From Chitinophagales bacterium 33-2 (GTDB lineage: Bacteria; Bacteroidota; Bacteroidia; Chitinophagales; Chitinophagaceae), in assembly GCA_002050435.1 (NCBI GenBank), contig MWYV01000045.1:27704-91703 (forward strand): 64,000 nt of DNA, in the 5' to 3' direction. A program made the position numbers and the translations under genes. How positions within the stretch are numbered: the stretch's first letter is position 1; each line of letters begins with the position of its first letter. This document shows positions 1-7,857 of this stretch, one piece after another. A model generated the notes under the pieces. It was not told the DNA's origin, ran no database searches, and worked only from the letters and a program-made list of their open reading frames with translations.

Positions 1-2
1 TC

Positions 3-560
3 AAACCGCTTGTAAAAAAAGGATATGAAGTGCTGGCATTTGACGCGCCTGCCCACGGGCGCAGTTCAGGAAAGCGGATCAATGCCCTTATTTATAAGAA
101 TATGCTTTTAGCGATCGATAAACAATATGGGCCAATCAAAAATTTTATCGGGCATTCGCTTGGCGGACTTGCACTTAGTCTTTTTCTGGAAGAAACACCA
201 CATGATGAAGCATATAAATTGGTGTTGATCGCCCCCGCTACCAGCACCACAACGGCGGTCAATCATTTTTTTAAATTTCTTGAACTGGATGAAGGGGTGC
301 GAACGGCCTTTGACAACAAAATAAAAGAGATCAACAACCATCCGCCCTCCTGGTATTCTGTGGCAAGGGCAGCAGACTACATTAGGGCAGAGGTATTGTT
401 TTTGCAGGATAAAAATGATGAAATGACGCCCTTGTCTGATGTGAAACCCATCATCAATAAAAATTATCCGAATTTCAGGTTTATAATATCCGAAGGTTTG
501 GGGCACAGGAGGATTTACCGGGACAGCGGCTCATTTACATCCATCATTGAATTTTTCTAA
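3..560 (+). CDS. alpha/beta hydrolase, 5'-truncated by window edge
   Basis: The frame is open to the first base of the window, so the start lies upstream; the apparent GTG start at 30 is inside the protein. The remaining 185 residues show the alpha/beta hydrolase core. The nucleophile elbow GHSLGG has its serine codon at 156-158. A strand-loop with candidate acid aspartates, LFLQDKND, lies near 400-420, and the catalytic histidine sits in GLGHRR near 504. The substrate cannot be read from sequence; serine esterase or lipase-like chemistry is the family expectation. The next gene, another hydrolase, starts 17 bases downstream on the same strand, so the two are probably co-transcribed. Confidence 0.85.
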   Translation, partial: KPLVKKGYEVLAFDAPAHGRSSGKRINALIYKNMLLAIDKQYGPIKNFIGHSLGGLALSLFLEETPHDEAYKLVLIAPATSTTTAVNHFFKFLELDEGVRTAFDNKIKEINNHPPSWYSVARAADYIRAEVLFLQDKNDEMTPLSDVKPIINKNYPNFRFIISEGLGHRRIYRDSGSFTSIIEFF

Positions 561-577
561 TTTTTTCAATCATTCAG

Positions 578-1186
578 ATGCAGCAATTATATTCTTTTCT
601 GGCACTCGGGGATTCCTATACGATCGGCGAAGCTTTACCGCTGTCAGAAAGTTTTCCATACCAGGCGGTGCAAATGCTGAGAAAGAAAGGTCTGGATTTT
701 GCCGCTCCGGAGATCATTGCAAAAACAGGCTGGACCACGGATGAATTGCAAAATTCCATTTCAAAATACAAATTTCAACCCAGGTATGATTTTGTTTCGC
801 TGCTGATTGGAGTGAATAACCAGTATCGTGGAAGGGAAGCAATGTCGTACAAAATGGAATTTGAAAAACTGATGAAGAGATCGATCAGTCTAGCCAACGA
901 AAAGCCCTCCCATGTTTTTGTGATTTCCATTCCGGATTATAGCGTTACGCCTTTCGCTTCGGCTATGGATATTGAAAAGATCGCCAGAGAGATCGACATT
1001 TTCAACAATATCAACAAAGCTGTTTCCATTCAATACAAAACCCAATACATCGATATCACCCCAGGATCAAAAGAAGCCGCTAATGATGAAGCGCTGGTTG
1101 CACCGGACAAGCTGCACCCCTCCTCAAAAGAGTATAAAAAATGGGCGCTGAAAGTTTCAGGAAAAATCGCCAGACTGTTAAAATAG
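578..1186 (+). CDS. SGNH/GDSL hydrolase family protein
   Basis: This 202-residue protein has the block I motif GDSY at residues 11-14 (nucleophile Ser13), a block III type GVNNQYRG, and block V DKLHPS near the C terminus, which supplies the Asp and His of the catalytic triad. There is no signal peptide, so it is probably cytosolic. SGNH enzymes of this size are usually esterases, lysophospholipases or acyl-thioesterases; the substrate is unknown. The ATG at 578 is chosen because it places GDSY at the usual position very close to the N terminus. It follows the alpha/beta hydrolase gene by 17 bases. Confidence 0.85.
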   Translation: MQQLYSFLALGDSYTIGEALPLSESFPYQAVQMLRKKGLDFAAPEIIAKTGWTTDELQNSISKYKFQPRYDFVSLLIGVNNQYRGREAMSYKMEFEKLMKRSISLANEKPSHVFVISIPDYSVTPFASAMDIEKIAREIDIFNNINKAVSIQYKTQYIDITPGSKEAANDEALVAPDKLHPSSKEYKKWALKVSGKIARLLK

Positions 1187-1280
1187 CCCATGGGCGACTG
1201 CCCCGCTTTTATAATAATTAATATACTTGCCTTATACTTGCATGTCCGCAGTACTAAAAAAAGGACTGAATTAAAAGCTT

Positions 1281-3884
1281 ATGCCGAAGAATTTGTTGAT
1301 AGTGGAGTCGCCAGCAAAGGCTAAAACCATAGAAAAAATTTTGGGCAGCGATTTCGAAGTAAAGAGCTGTTATGGACACATCCGCGACCTTGAAAAAGAC
1401 GATATGGGCATTGATGTAAAAAATCATTTCAAACCCCGATATATCGTTCCCGATGATAAGAAAAAAGTGGTGAATGATCTGAAAGCCCTTGCTAAAAAAA
1501 GCACTGAAGTATGGCTGGCAACGGATGAGGACCGCGAAGGTGAGGCCATCAGCTGGCATCTTTGCGAAGTACTTGGACTGGATCCTGAAAAAACAAAAAG
1601 GATCGTTTTTCATGAGATCACCAAACCCGCTATTCAAAAAGCGGTGCAGAATCCCCGGACAGTTAATATGAACCTTGTGAATGCACAGCAGGCACGCCGC
1701 GTGCTTGACAGGATCGTAGGGTTTGAATTAAGCCCGGTGTTATGGCGCAAGATCAGTATGAAGAATAACCTGAGCGCCGGAAGGGTTCAAAGTGTGGCGG
1801 TAAGACTGATTGCAGAAAGAGAGCGCGAGATCAATGCCTTTACGCCTCAGAGCAGCTTTAAAGTGGAAGCGCTTTTAACGGCCACCGATGATAATGGTAA
1901 GGCCATGATGTTTAAAGCAGAAGGAACCAGGTTCCCGAAATCTGAAGATGCTGCAGATTTTTTAAATCAATGCATTGGGGCTAAATATTCTGTTAAGGAC
2001 ATACAGGTGAAACCTGCCAGAAGAAGTCCGGCAGCACCTTTTACCACTTCCACCCTGCAGCAGGAAGCCAGCAGGAAACTAGGCTATGGTGTAAGCCGCA
2101 CAATGCTGCTTGCGCAGAAACTTTACGAGAACGGACACATATCTTATATGCGTACCGATAGTGTAAGTCTGAGCGAAACAGCAATGGATGATATCAGGAA
2201 AAACATCAGCGGCTCATTTGGTGACAGGTATTTCCAGGCGCGAAAGTTTAAAAACAAAAACGAATCTGCACAGGAAGCGCATGAGGCCATTCGCCCAACA
2301 TATATGTCGAAGACAACGGTGAGCGATCCTGATACAGGAAAATTGTATGAACTGATATGGAAAAGAACCATGGCCAGCCAGATGGCTGATGCCGAACTGG
2401 AAAAAACAATTGCCAGGATCCATGTTTCAACCAATAGTGCTGAATTGACCGCACAGGGAGAAGTAATGAAGTTTGAAGGATTCATGAAAGTGTATAAGGA
2501 AGATGTAGATGATGATGAGATCGATGAAACAAAAGAACAGGACCAGGAAGGCATGCTGCCACCATTGAAACCCGGACAAACACTAGGCTTCAGGGAAATG
2601 AGGGCCATTCAACGATTTACCCGCGCCAATCCAAGATATACAGAAGCCTCATTGGTAAAGAAACTGGAAGAACTGGGCATTGGAAGACCATCCACCTTTG
2701 CGCCTACCATTTCTACGATCCTTAAAAGAGGATATGTAGAAAAGCGCGATAAAGAAGGTGTGCAAAGGACTTACGAAGTGTTTGCATTAAAAGAAGACCA
2801 GGTTACCAAAAAAACAGAAACGGAAAACACGGGGGCAGAAAAATCCAAACTGTTCCCTACCGATCTTGGTTTGGTGGTGACGGATTTTTTAAAACAGCAT
2901 TTTGATGAGATCATGGATTATGGTTTCACTGCCCGCATCGAAGAAGAATTTGATGATGTTGCCAGGGGGAAGATCGTATGGAGTAAAATGATCAATGATT
3001 TTTACAGTCCGTTTAAAGTAGATGTTGATAAAACAATTGAAACTGCAGAACGCATCCGGGGAGAAAGAGAACTTGGAAATGATCCGGTAACAGGAAAACC
3101 TGTAATTGCCAGGATGGGCAGGTATGGACCGATGGTACAGATAGGAAAAACAGAAGATGAAGAAAAACCCAAATTTGCCAGGCTGAAGCAGAACCAGAGC
3201 ATTGAAACGATCTCGCTTGAGGAAGCCATGGATCTTTTCAGGCTGCCTTTATCACTTGGTGAATATGAAGGACAGGAAATCAGTGTGAATTCAGGCAGGT
3301 TCGGACCTTATATAAAAATGGGTGAACAATTTATTTCTCTGCCGAAGGGAACTGAACCACTGGAAGTGGATATGGAAAAAGCCATAGTGCTTATCAGTGA
3401 AAAACAGAAAGCAGATGCGCCGGTTGCCCACTATGAAGGGCTTCCTGTTACAAAAGGAAAAGGAAGGTTTGGACCATTTATTAAGTGGAATGATCTTTAT
3501 ATTAATGTGCCAAGGGCTTATAACTTTGATACACTGACCGAACCCGAAATGCGGGAGCTGATTGAAAAGAAAGTTGAAAAAGAATCCAACAGGTTCATTC
3601 AGCAATGGCCTTCAGAAAAGATCTCGATTGAAAATGGCAGATGGGGTCCATTCATCAGGTTCAACAAAAAAATGCTGAAACTGGGCCGGAAAAAAGATGG
3701 AGAGAAATATACGGCTGAAGAACTGACGACCATTGCTGTGGAGGATATAAAAAAAATGATTGAAGATCAGGTGCCAGGTGCGTTTACAAAAAAAGCAGCT
3801 GCAAAAAAATCACCAGCAAAGAAAGCAGCAGCAAAAAAGGCAGCACCTAAAAAAGCCGCTACAAAAAAAAGACCTAAAAAATAG
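1281..3884 (+). CDS. topA: DNA topoisomerase I (type IA)
   Basis: This enzyme relaxes negatively supercoiled DNA through a 5'-phosphotyrosyl intermediate. The 867-residue protein begins with the TOPRIM core (LLIVESPAKAKTI at 5-17, acidic cluster ATDEDREGE near 79-87). The active-site tyrosine is Tyr289 in SYMRTDS. The C-terminal third has no Cys4 zinc fingers. Instead it carries repeated GRFGPFIK-type topoisomerase C-terminal repeats (GRYGPMVQ, GRFGPYIK, GRFGPFIK, GRWGPFIR). The last 35 residues are an Ala/Lys/Pro tail resembling bacterial histone H1-like tails, probably a DNA-binding extension. The ATG at 1281 is the natural start, with MPKNLLIVESP in the canonical position. Confidence 0.98.
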   Translation: MPKNLLIVESPAKAKTIEKILGSDFEVKSCYGHIRDLEKDDMGIDVKNHFKPRYIVPDDKKKVVNDLKALAKKSTEVWLATDEDREGEAISWHLCEVLGLDPEKTKRIVFHEITKPAIQKAVQNPRTVNMNLVNAQQARRVLDRIVGFELSPVLWRKISMKNNLSAGRVQSVAVRLIAEREREINAFTPQSSFKVEALLTATDDNGKAMMFKAEGTRFPKSEDAADFLNQCIGAKYSVKDIQVKPARRSPAAPFTTSTLQQEASRKLGYGVSRTMLLAQKLYENGHISYMRTDSVSLSETAMDDIRKNISGSFGDRYFQARKFKNKNESAQEAHEAIRPTYMSKTTVSDPDTGKLYELIWKRTMASQMADAELEKTIARIHVSTNSAELTAQGEVMKFEGFMKVYKEDVDDDEIDETKEQDQEGMLPPLKPGQTLGFREMRAIQRFTRANPRYTEASLVKKLEELGIGRPSTFAPTISTILKRGYVEKRDKEGVQRTYEVFALKEDQVTKKTETENTGAEKSKLFPTDLGLVVTDFLKQHFDEIMDYGFTARIEEEFDDVARGKIVWSKMINDFYSPFKVDVDKTIETAERIRGERELGNDPVTGKPVIARMGRYGPMVQIGKTEDEEKPKFARLKQNQSIETISLEEAMDLFRLPLSLGEYEGQEISVNSGRFGPYIKMGEQFISLPKGTEPLEVDMEKAIVLISEKQKADAPVAHYEGLPVTKGKGRFGPFIKWNDLYINVPRAYNFDTLTEPEMRELIEKKVEKESNRFIQQWPSEKISIENGRWGPFIRFNKKMLKLGRKKDGEKYTAEELTTIAVEDIKKMIEDQVPGAFTKKAAAKKSPAKKAAAKKAAPKKAATKKRPKK

Positions 3885-3909
3885 GCACAATAATTTTAGC
3901 ACAGTGTGA

Positions 3910-4779
3910 ATGGAGGAGACCAAAGAAATATCAGCTTTATTGACCCTCATCGATGATCCCGATGAAGAAGTGTTTGGTGCTGTTACCAGTAAGATCATCA
4001 ATTTAGGCCGAACCATTATTCCCAACCTCGAACATCTTTGGGAAACCACACCCGATGAGCAGATACAGGAAAGAATTGAACTGATCATTCACAAACTGCA
4101 TTTTAATGACCTGGAAGAAGATTTCCGTCAATGGTCATTATCCGGCCACCATGATCTTCTTGTTGGCGGTTTGCTTGTTTCAAAATTTCAATACCCGGAC
4201 CTAACCACAAGTGCTGTTTTACTGGAGGTTGAAAAGATCCGGCGCAATATCTGGCTGGAGCTGAATAATTATCTTACTCCACTTGAACAGGTAAGGATCA
4301 TTACCGGCATTTTATATAGCTATTACAGTTTAAAAGGCAGTGAAGTTACCTATAAAGATATCAATGATTTCCTGATTCATAAAGTGCTGGAATCAAAAAG
4401 AGGCAACCAGTTGAGCAATGGTATTGTTTATCTCATCCTTTGCGATTTACTGGATGTTCCCGTAAAAGCCATTGGAGTACCCCGACAATTTGTGCTTGCA
4501 TATTTCAAACCGGGTTACAGCACTGAATCCACCAGTGACTATTCAGAAAAGATCGAATTCTTTATTGATCCTTCCAGCGGGATGGTGTTTTCACATAAGG
4601 ATATCGAAAATTATTTTAAAAGAATTTCGGTACCGCCTGTTGATGCTTATTTTAAACCGCTTACCAATAAACGCGTGATACAGTACCTGCTTGAAGAAAG
4701 CGCGCGTTGTTTTGATAATGAAAAAGAAGGTTACAAACAAGAAGAATTACTCAAACTCGCTATCTTGCTTGATCAATAA
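3910..4779 (+). CDS. SirB1/transglutaminase-like family protein
   Basis: The 289-residue protein has an N-terminal helical, HEAT-like part (about 1-95) followed by a region resembling the SirB1 transglutaminase-like core 2: residues near 160-205 read RGNQLSNGIVYLILCDLLDV, then VKAIGVPRQFVLAYF. Family members usually have GHF or AHF where this protein has RQF, and no cysteine occupies the usual nucleophile area, so I infer a non-catalytic scaffold or binding role. There is no signal peptide. It begins 25 bases after topA and ends 5 bases before the csaA-like gene, so it probably belongs to one transcription unit running from topA to ogt. Confidence 0.7.
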   Translation: MEETKEISALLTLIDDPDEEVFGAVTSKIINLGRTIIPNLEHLWETTPDEQIQERIELIIHKLHFNDLEEDFRQWSLSGHHDLLVGGLLVSKFQYPDLTTSAVLLEVEKIRRNIWLELNNYLTPLEQVRIITGILYSYYSLKGSEVTYKDINDFLIHKVLESKRGNQLSNGIVYLILCDLLDVPVKAIGVPRQFVLAYFKPGYSTESTSDYSEKIEFFIDPSSGMVFSHKDIENYFKRISVPPVDAYFKPLTNKRVIQYLLEESARCFDNEKEGYKQEELLKLAILLDQ

Positions 4780-4784
4780 ATTAC

Positions 4785-5120
4785 ATGGAAACCATCAGCT
4801 GGTACGACTTTGAAAAAATCGATATACGCGTTGGTACCATCATCGATGTAAAACCTTTTCCGAAAGCAAAAAAGCCCGCTTACCAGTTAAGGATCGATTT
4901 TGGCAACCTGGGTGAAAAGCAATCTTCAGCGCAAATCACAGCACATTATTCCATAGAAGACCTGGTCAATAAACAGGTGATCGCCATTGTAAATTTTCCA
5001 CCAAAACAGATCGCCAACTTTTTAAGTGAATGTCTTGTCCTTGGTATTTATGATGAATCAAATGAGGTGGTACTTTTGTCACCCGAACGATCTGTATCCA
5101 ATGGATTAAAAATCGGCTGA
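4785..5120 (+). CDS. csaA: CsaA-like tRNA-binding domain protein
   Basis: This 111-residue stand-alone OB-fold of the EMAP/CsaA tRNA-binding type starts with FEKIDIRVGTIIDV and contains the family's PKAKKPAYQLRIDFG strand and FPPKQIANFLSECLVLG segment. The length (about 110) matches CsaA, a homodimeric tRNA-binding protein described as a chaperone-like export factor in Bacillus. The stop codon overlaps the start of the next gene by one base (TGATG), so the two are translationally coupled. Confidence 0.9.
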   Translation: METISWYDFEKIDIRVGTIIDVKPFPKAKKPAYQLRIDFGNLGEKQSSAQITAHYSIEDLVNKQVIAIVNFPPKQIANFLSECLVLGIYDESNEVVLLSPERSVSNGLKIG

Positions 5121-5602
5121 TGTCTTTGTATGCTTCCATAATTCCTTCACCGCTTGGTCCTGTTTCGGTCAGGTGCACCGATACGGCCATTCAGGAGATT
5201 AGATTCCTTGAAGAAGGTGCCTTAATAAAAATAGAAAAACATCCTTTGCTGGATGCATGCACCACACAGTTGCAGGCTTATTTTGAAGGAAAACTTAAAA
5301 ACTTTGATCTTCCGGTAGCGCAAACCGGAACCGACTTTCAGCAAAAGGTCTGGGCGCTTTTATTGAAGGTTCCCTATGGAAAAACACAAACCTACCTGCA
5401 TCTTTCAAATACCTACGGAGATGTAAAAGCCATAAGAGCTGTGGCTGCTGCCAATGGCAAAAACAATATTGCAATTGTAATTCCCTGTCATCGTATTATA
5501 GGAAGTAATGGATCACTTACAGGTTATGCCGGCGGACTTTATAGAAAAAAATGGCTGCTGGAACATGAAATAAAAACCAAACAGACCCTTCTGCATTTCT
5601 AA
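5120..5602 (+). CDS. ogt: methylated-DNA--protein-cysteine methyltransferase
   Basis: This is a suicide repair protein that transfers alkyl groups from O6-alkylguanine in DNA to its own cysteine. The acceptor is Cys123 in the invariant IPCHRII motif, followed by GSLTGYAGGLYRKKWLLEHE. A winged-helix recognition part (TDFQQKVWALLLKVPYGKT) precedes it. At 160 residues it is a normal Ogt/MGMT without an Ada domain. The start overlaps the csaA stop by one base. Downstream lies a 10-bp phased repeat and then the convergent cdd gene. Confidence 0.95.
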   Translation: MSLYASIIPSPLGPVSVRCTDTAIQEIRFLEEGALIKIEKHPLLDACTTQLQAYFEGKLKNFDLPVAQTGTDFQQKVWALLLKVPYGKTQTYLHLSNTYGDVKAIRAVAAANGKNNIAIVIPCHRIIGSNGSLTGYAGGLYRKKWLLEHEIKTKQTLLHF

Positions 5603-5630
5603 CCCCCTTCTTCTACCACATATAACCACA

Positions 5631-5690
5631 TTCAACAATCTTCAACAACATTCAACCATGTTCAACAACATTCAACGCCATTCATCCCCT
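5631..5690. repeat. 10-bp period tandem repeat between convergent genes
   Basis: TTCAAC begins at 5631, 5641, 5651, 5661 and 5671, with TTCATC at 5681, giving six units of exactly 10 bases with variable last four bases. The two preceding decamers (5611-5630) share ACCACA with the array. The array fills the gap between the ends of ogt and cdd, where a terminator would be expected but no hairpin is seen. The last bases overlap the cdd stop codon. Confidence 0.75.
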
Positions 5691-6180
5691 ACCCTCCATT
5701 CAACTCACTGCTTGTAAACGCCAATGGCAACAGTTTGCTGGCACTTTCGATAACATAAACAGGTCCTGACATTCCGCCAAGCACCAGTTGCACCCGGTGA
5801 TTCACCCGTGATTCAAATTCCTGTAACGACTGACGGCAAATGCCACAGGGGGAAATAGGATGGTCGCTTTTATGATTTTCACTTTTATAGCTGATCGCTA
5901 TCGTCTCGATCGGAATTTTTGGAAAAAGAGATGATGCAGCAGCGAGCAAAACTCTTTCAGCACAAAGTCCAACCGGGAATGAAGCATTTTCCTGGTTGCT
6001 TCCAGCAACGATCTCTCCATTCGCCAGTTTGGCAACAGCACCCACCTGGAAATTAGAATAGGGTGCATAGGCCTGTGCAGTCACTGCTCTTGCCTCGCTT
6101 AACAGCCATTGTTGTTCTTCTGGTAATTCTTCAAGGTTCTCGTAAACACGATAACTGAATTCAAACTTGTTTTCTTTCAT
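5689..6180 (-). CDS. cdd: cytidine deaminase
   Basis: This zinc enzyme deaminates cytidine and deoxycytidine to uridine and deoxyuridine for pyrimidine salvage. The 163-residue protein shows the substrate-binding segment YAPYSNFQVGAVA, the zinc/proton-shuttle motif NASFPVGLCAERV (Cys ligand and catalytic Glu), and the second zinc motif SPCGICRQ. Three cysteine ligands indicate the small homotetrameric class. The N terminus is about 25 residues longer than minimal tetrameric enzymes, which is common in Bacteroidota. It lies downstream of lepB, with a terminator between them. Confidence 0.95.
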   Translation of the reverse strand: MKENKFEFSYRVYENLEELPEEQQWLLSEARAVTAQAYAPYSNFQVGAVAKLANGEIVAGSNQENASFPVGLCAERVLLAAASSLFPKIPIETIAISYKSENHKSDHPISPCGICRQSLQEFESRVNHRVQLVLGGMSGPVYVIESASKLLPLAFTSSELNGG

Positions 6181-6183
6181 AAT

Positions 6184-6210
6184 AAAAAAAATGTCCCGCT
6201 GGTGCGGGAC
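6184..6210 (-). terminator. intrinsic terminator after lepB
   Basis: On the minus strand a 7-bp GC-rich stem (arms 6204-6210 and 6193-6199) with a 4-base loop is followed by a run of Ts. It lies directly between the lepB stop and the cdd start, so cdd probably has its own promoter or depends on read-through. Confidence 0.75.
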
Positions 6211-6223
6211 GGCTAAAGGTAAT

Positions 6224-7753
6224 TTATTTTACAGTGCGGAACAACCTGCTCCATCTGGGTCCGCCTTCCCAACTGAACCAGATCAGCCAGGCTTTTCCTA
6301 CAATTCGGTCTTCAGGAACAAAACCCCAGTAACGAGAATCCTGTGATCCCTGCCGGTTATCTCCCATCATCCAGTAATAATTCATTTTAAATGTATAACT
6401 GCTGGTTTCCTGTCCATTCAATAAAAACTTGCCATTCACCATTTCAAACTGGTTGCCTTCATATACACGAATCGCTCTTTCATACAAGGCATAATTTTCT
6501 GGAGTGAGTTGCAGACTCTCGCCTTTCCTGGGAATCCAGATGGGCCCATAATTATCCCTTGTCCAGTTTTCATGATAGCTGTCATAAGGAAATACAATAC
6601 CGCCACTTGCCTCGGTATTGGCCGCCACCTTTCTTGCAATACCATTTTTGATGAGGGCTATTCTTGCCGTTTCCGTGAGTGTCATGTTGTACACGTTGGG
6701 TTGATTGCCCTGGGTGAATTCACCACGATCCACATCAACATTGTATTCATCTTTCATAGCCTCTGCATCCAGACGCTGTCCATTTGTAACAACGGTATAT
6801 CTGATAAGCGATGCAGAGGGAATATTTTCCTGTTGTCCGTTTACATACACCACATTTTCCTTCACTTCGATTATATCTCCTGAAATGCCCACACATCTTT
6901 TAATGTAATTATCTGATTTATCAACGGGATGAACAGCAAGCGGATATTCCTCCGGATGGTCAAGAATGTATTTTGATGTAGGGTCCCCAGCCTGTGCCAG
7001 CCTTTTAATATCATAATAGGGAATGGCAGATTGGAAATCTGGATGATTGATTACCGTATCACCTGCAGGAAAATTAAATACAACCACATCTCCCCTTTCC
7101 ACCGGCGAAGTAAACCAGCGGATATATGGAATCGAGACAGCTTGAGTATAGGATTTACGGCTGCTGCCCGGAACATAATTATGCACAAATGGAATAGACA
7201 GTGGTGTGTTGGGAATGCGCGGGCCATAACTGAATTTGCTAACAAAAAGAAAATCATTCACCAGCAGGGTTTTTTCCATGGAACCGGAGGGAATCGTATA
7301 AGCTTCAAAAACAAAGGTCCTGATAAGCGTTGCGGCAACAATCGCGAATACCGCTGCATCCACCCATTCTCTCCAGGCCGGCTTTTTATAATGTTTTACC
7401 CCTTCCGGACCTATATAACGCACTTTATCGGAATAGCCCAGGTAAGGAAAATACAAGGGTGCAAAGAGCGCAGCCAGTGTATGATCAACAAAACCAAATT
7501 TGCCATAGAGTTTTACAAATTCAATGAAAATGCCCGGAGTGATAAACCAGCCTACTACTGGAATAAATTGCCAGAACACCCAGTGCTTGGGCCTTTGGGC
7601 AAGTTCCTGCATGATCCAGGTATTATAAAAAGGAACAAATGCTTTCCATTGGGGTACACCAGCTTTTTCAAACATCTTTGCCAGACCGAAGGAAGGTAAA
7701 AAAACGAGCAGGAATGAAATCAGGTAAACAATAAAGACATGATAAGCCGGCAT
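6224..7753 (-). CDS. lepB: signal peptidase I
   Basis: This membrane protease removes signal peptides from Sec/Tat exported proteins. The 509-residue protein has the catalytic Ser158 in IPSGSMEKTL and the general-base Lys285 in YIKRCVGISGD, and late motifs MMGDNRQGSQDSRYWG and IVGKAW. The N-terminal 145 residues contain several hydrophobic segments, a DUF5684-like membrane region, one more anchor than minimal SPase I. The long insertion between the Ser and Lys boxes and within the C-terminal half is typical of the Bacteroidota form. The start at 7753 follows a good TACATTTG box with a short leader. Confidence 0.96.
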   Translation of the reverse strand: MPAYHVFIVYLISFLLVFLPSFGLAKMFEKAGVPQWKAFVPFYNTWIMQELAQRPKHWVFWQFIPVVGWFITPGIFIEFVKLYGKFGFVDHTLAALFAPLYFPYLGYSDKVRYIGPEGVKHYKKPAWREWVDAAVFAIVAATLIRTFVFEAYTIPSGSMEKTLLVNDFLFVSKFSYGPRIPNTPLSIPFVHNYVPGSSRKSYTQAVSIPYIRWFTSPVERGDVVVFNFPAGDTVINHPDFQSAIPYYDIKRLAQAGDPTSKYILDHPEEYPLAVHPVDKSDNYIKRCVGISGDIIEVKENVVYVNGQQENIPSASLIRYTVVTNGQRLDAEAMKDEYNVDVDRGEFTQGNQPNVYNMTLTETARIALIKNGIARKVAANTEASGGIVFPYDSYHENWTRDNYGPIWIPRKGESLQLTPENYALYERAIRVYEGNQFEMVNGKFLLNGQETSSYTFKMNYYWMMGDNRQGSQDSRYWGFVPEDRIVGKAWLIWFSWEGGPRWSRLFRTVK

Positions 7754-7773
7754 TCTTTTATTTTTAAAAGAGA

Positions 7774-7781
7774 CAAATGTA
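7774..7781 (-). promoter_or_regulatory. candidate promoter -7 box for lepB
   Basis: The minus strand reads TACATTTG, an exact match to the Bacteroidota TAnnTTTG -7 element, about 20 bases upstream of the lepB start. No convincing -33 element is seen. Confidence 0.5.
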
Positions 7782-7857
7782 TTATTTTAAAGATGTAGTG
7801 GTTGGCAATGTAAGCAAAGTTTTTGCTAAAGTATATAAAAGGCAAATATCATAAAGC

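Noticed and set aside
108..506. Minus-strand open frame inside the alpha/beta hydrolase gene
   Set aside because: It is antisense to a clear hydrolase core and has no protein-like motifs; Cys/Phe/Ile-rich composition is typical of an antisense shadow.
5603..5690. CRISPR-like array at the 10-bp repeat
   Set aside because: Unit length 10 bases, no spacers, no cas genes anywhere in the window.
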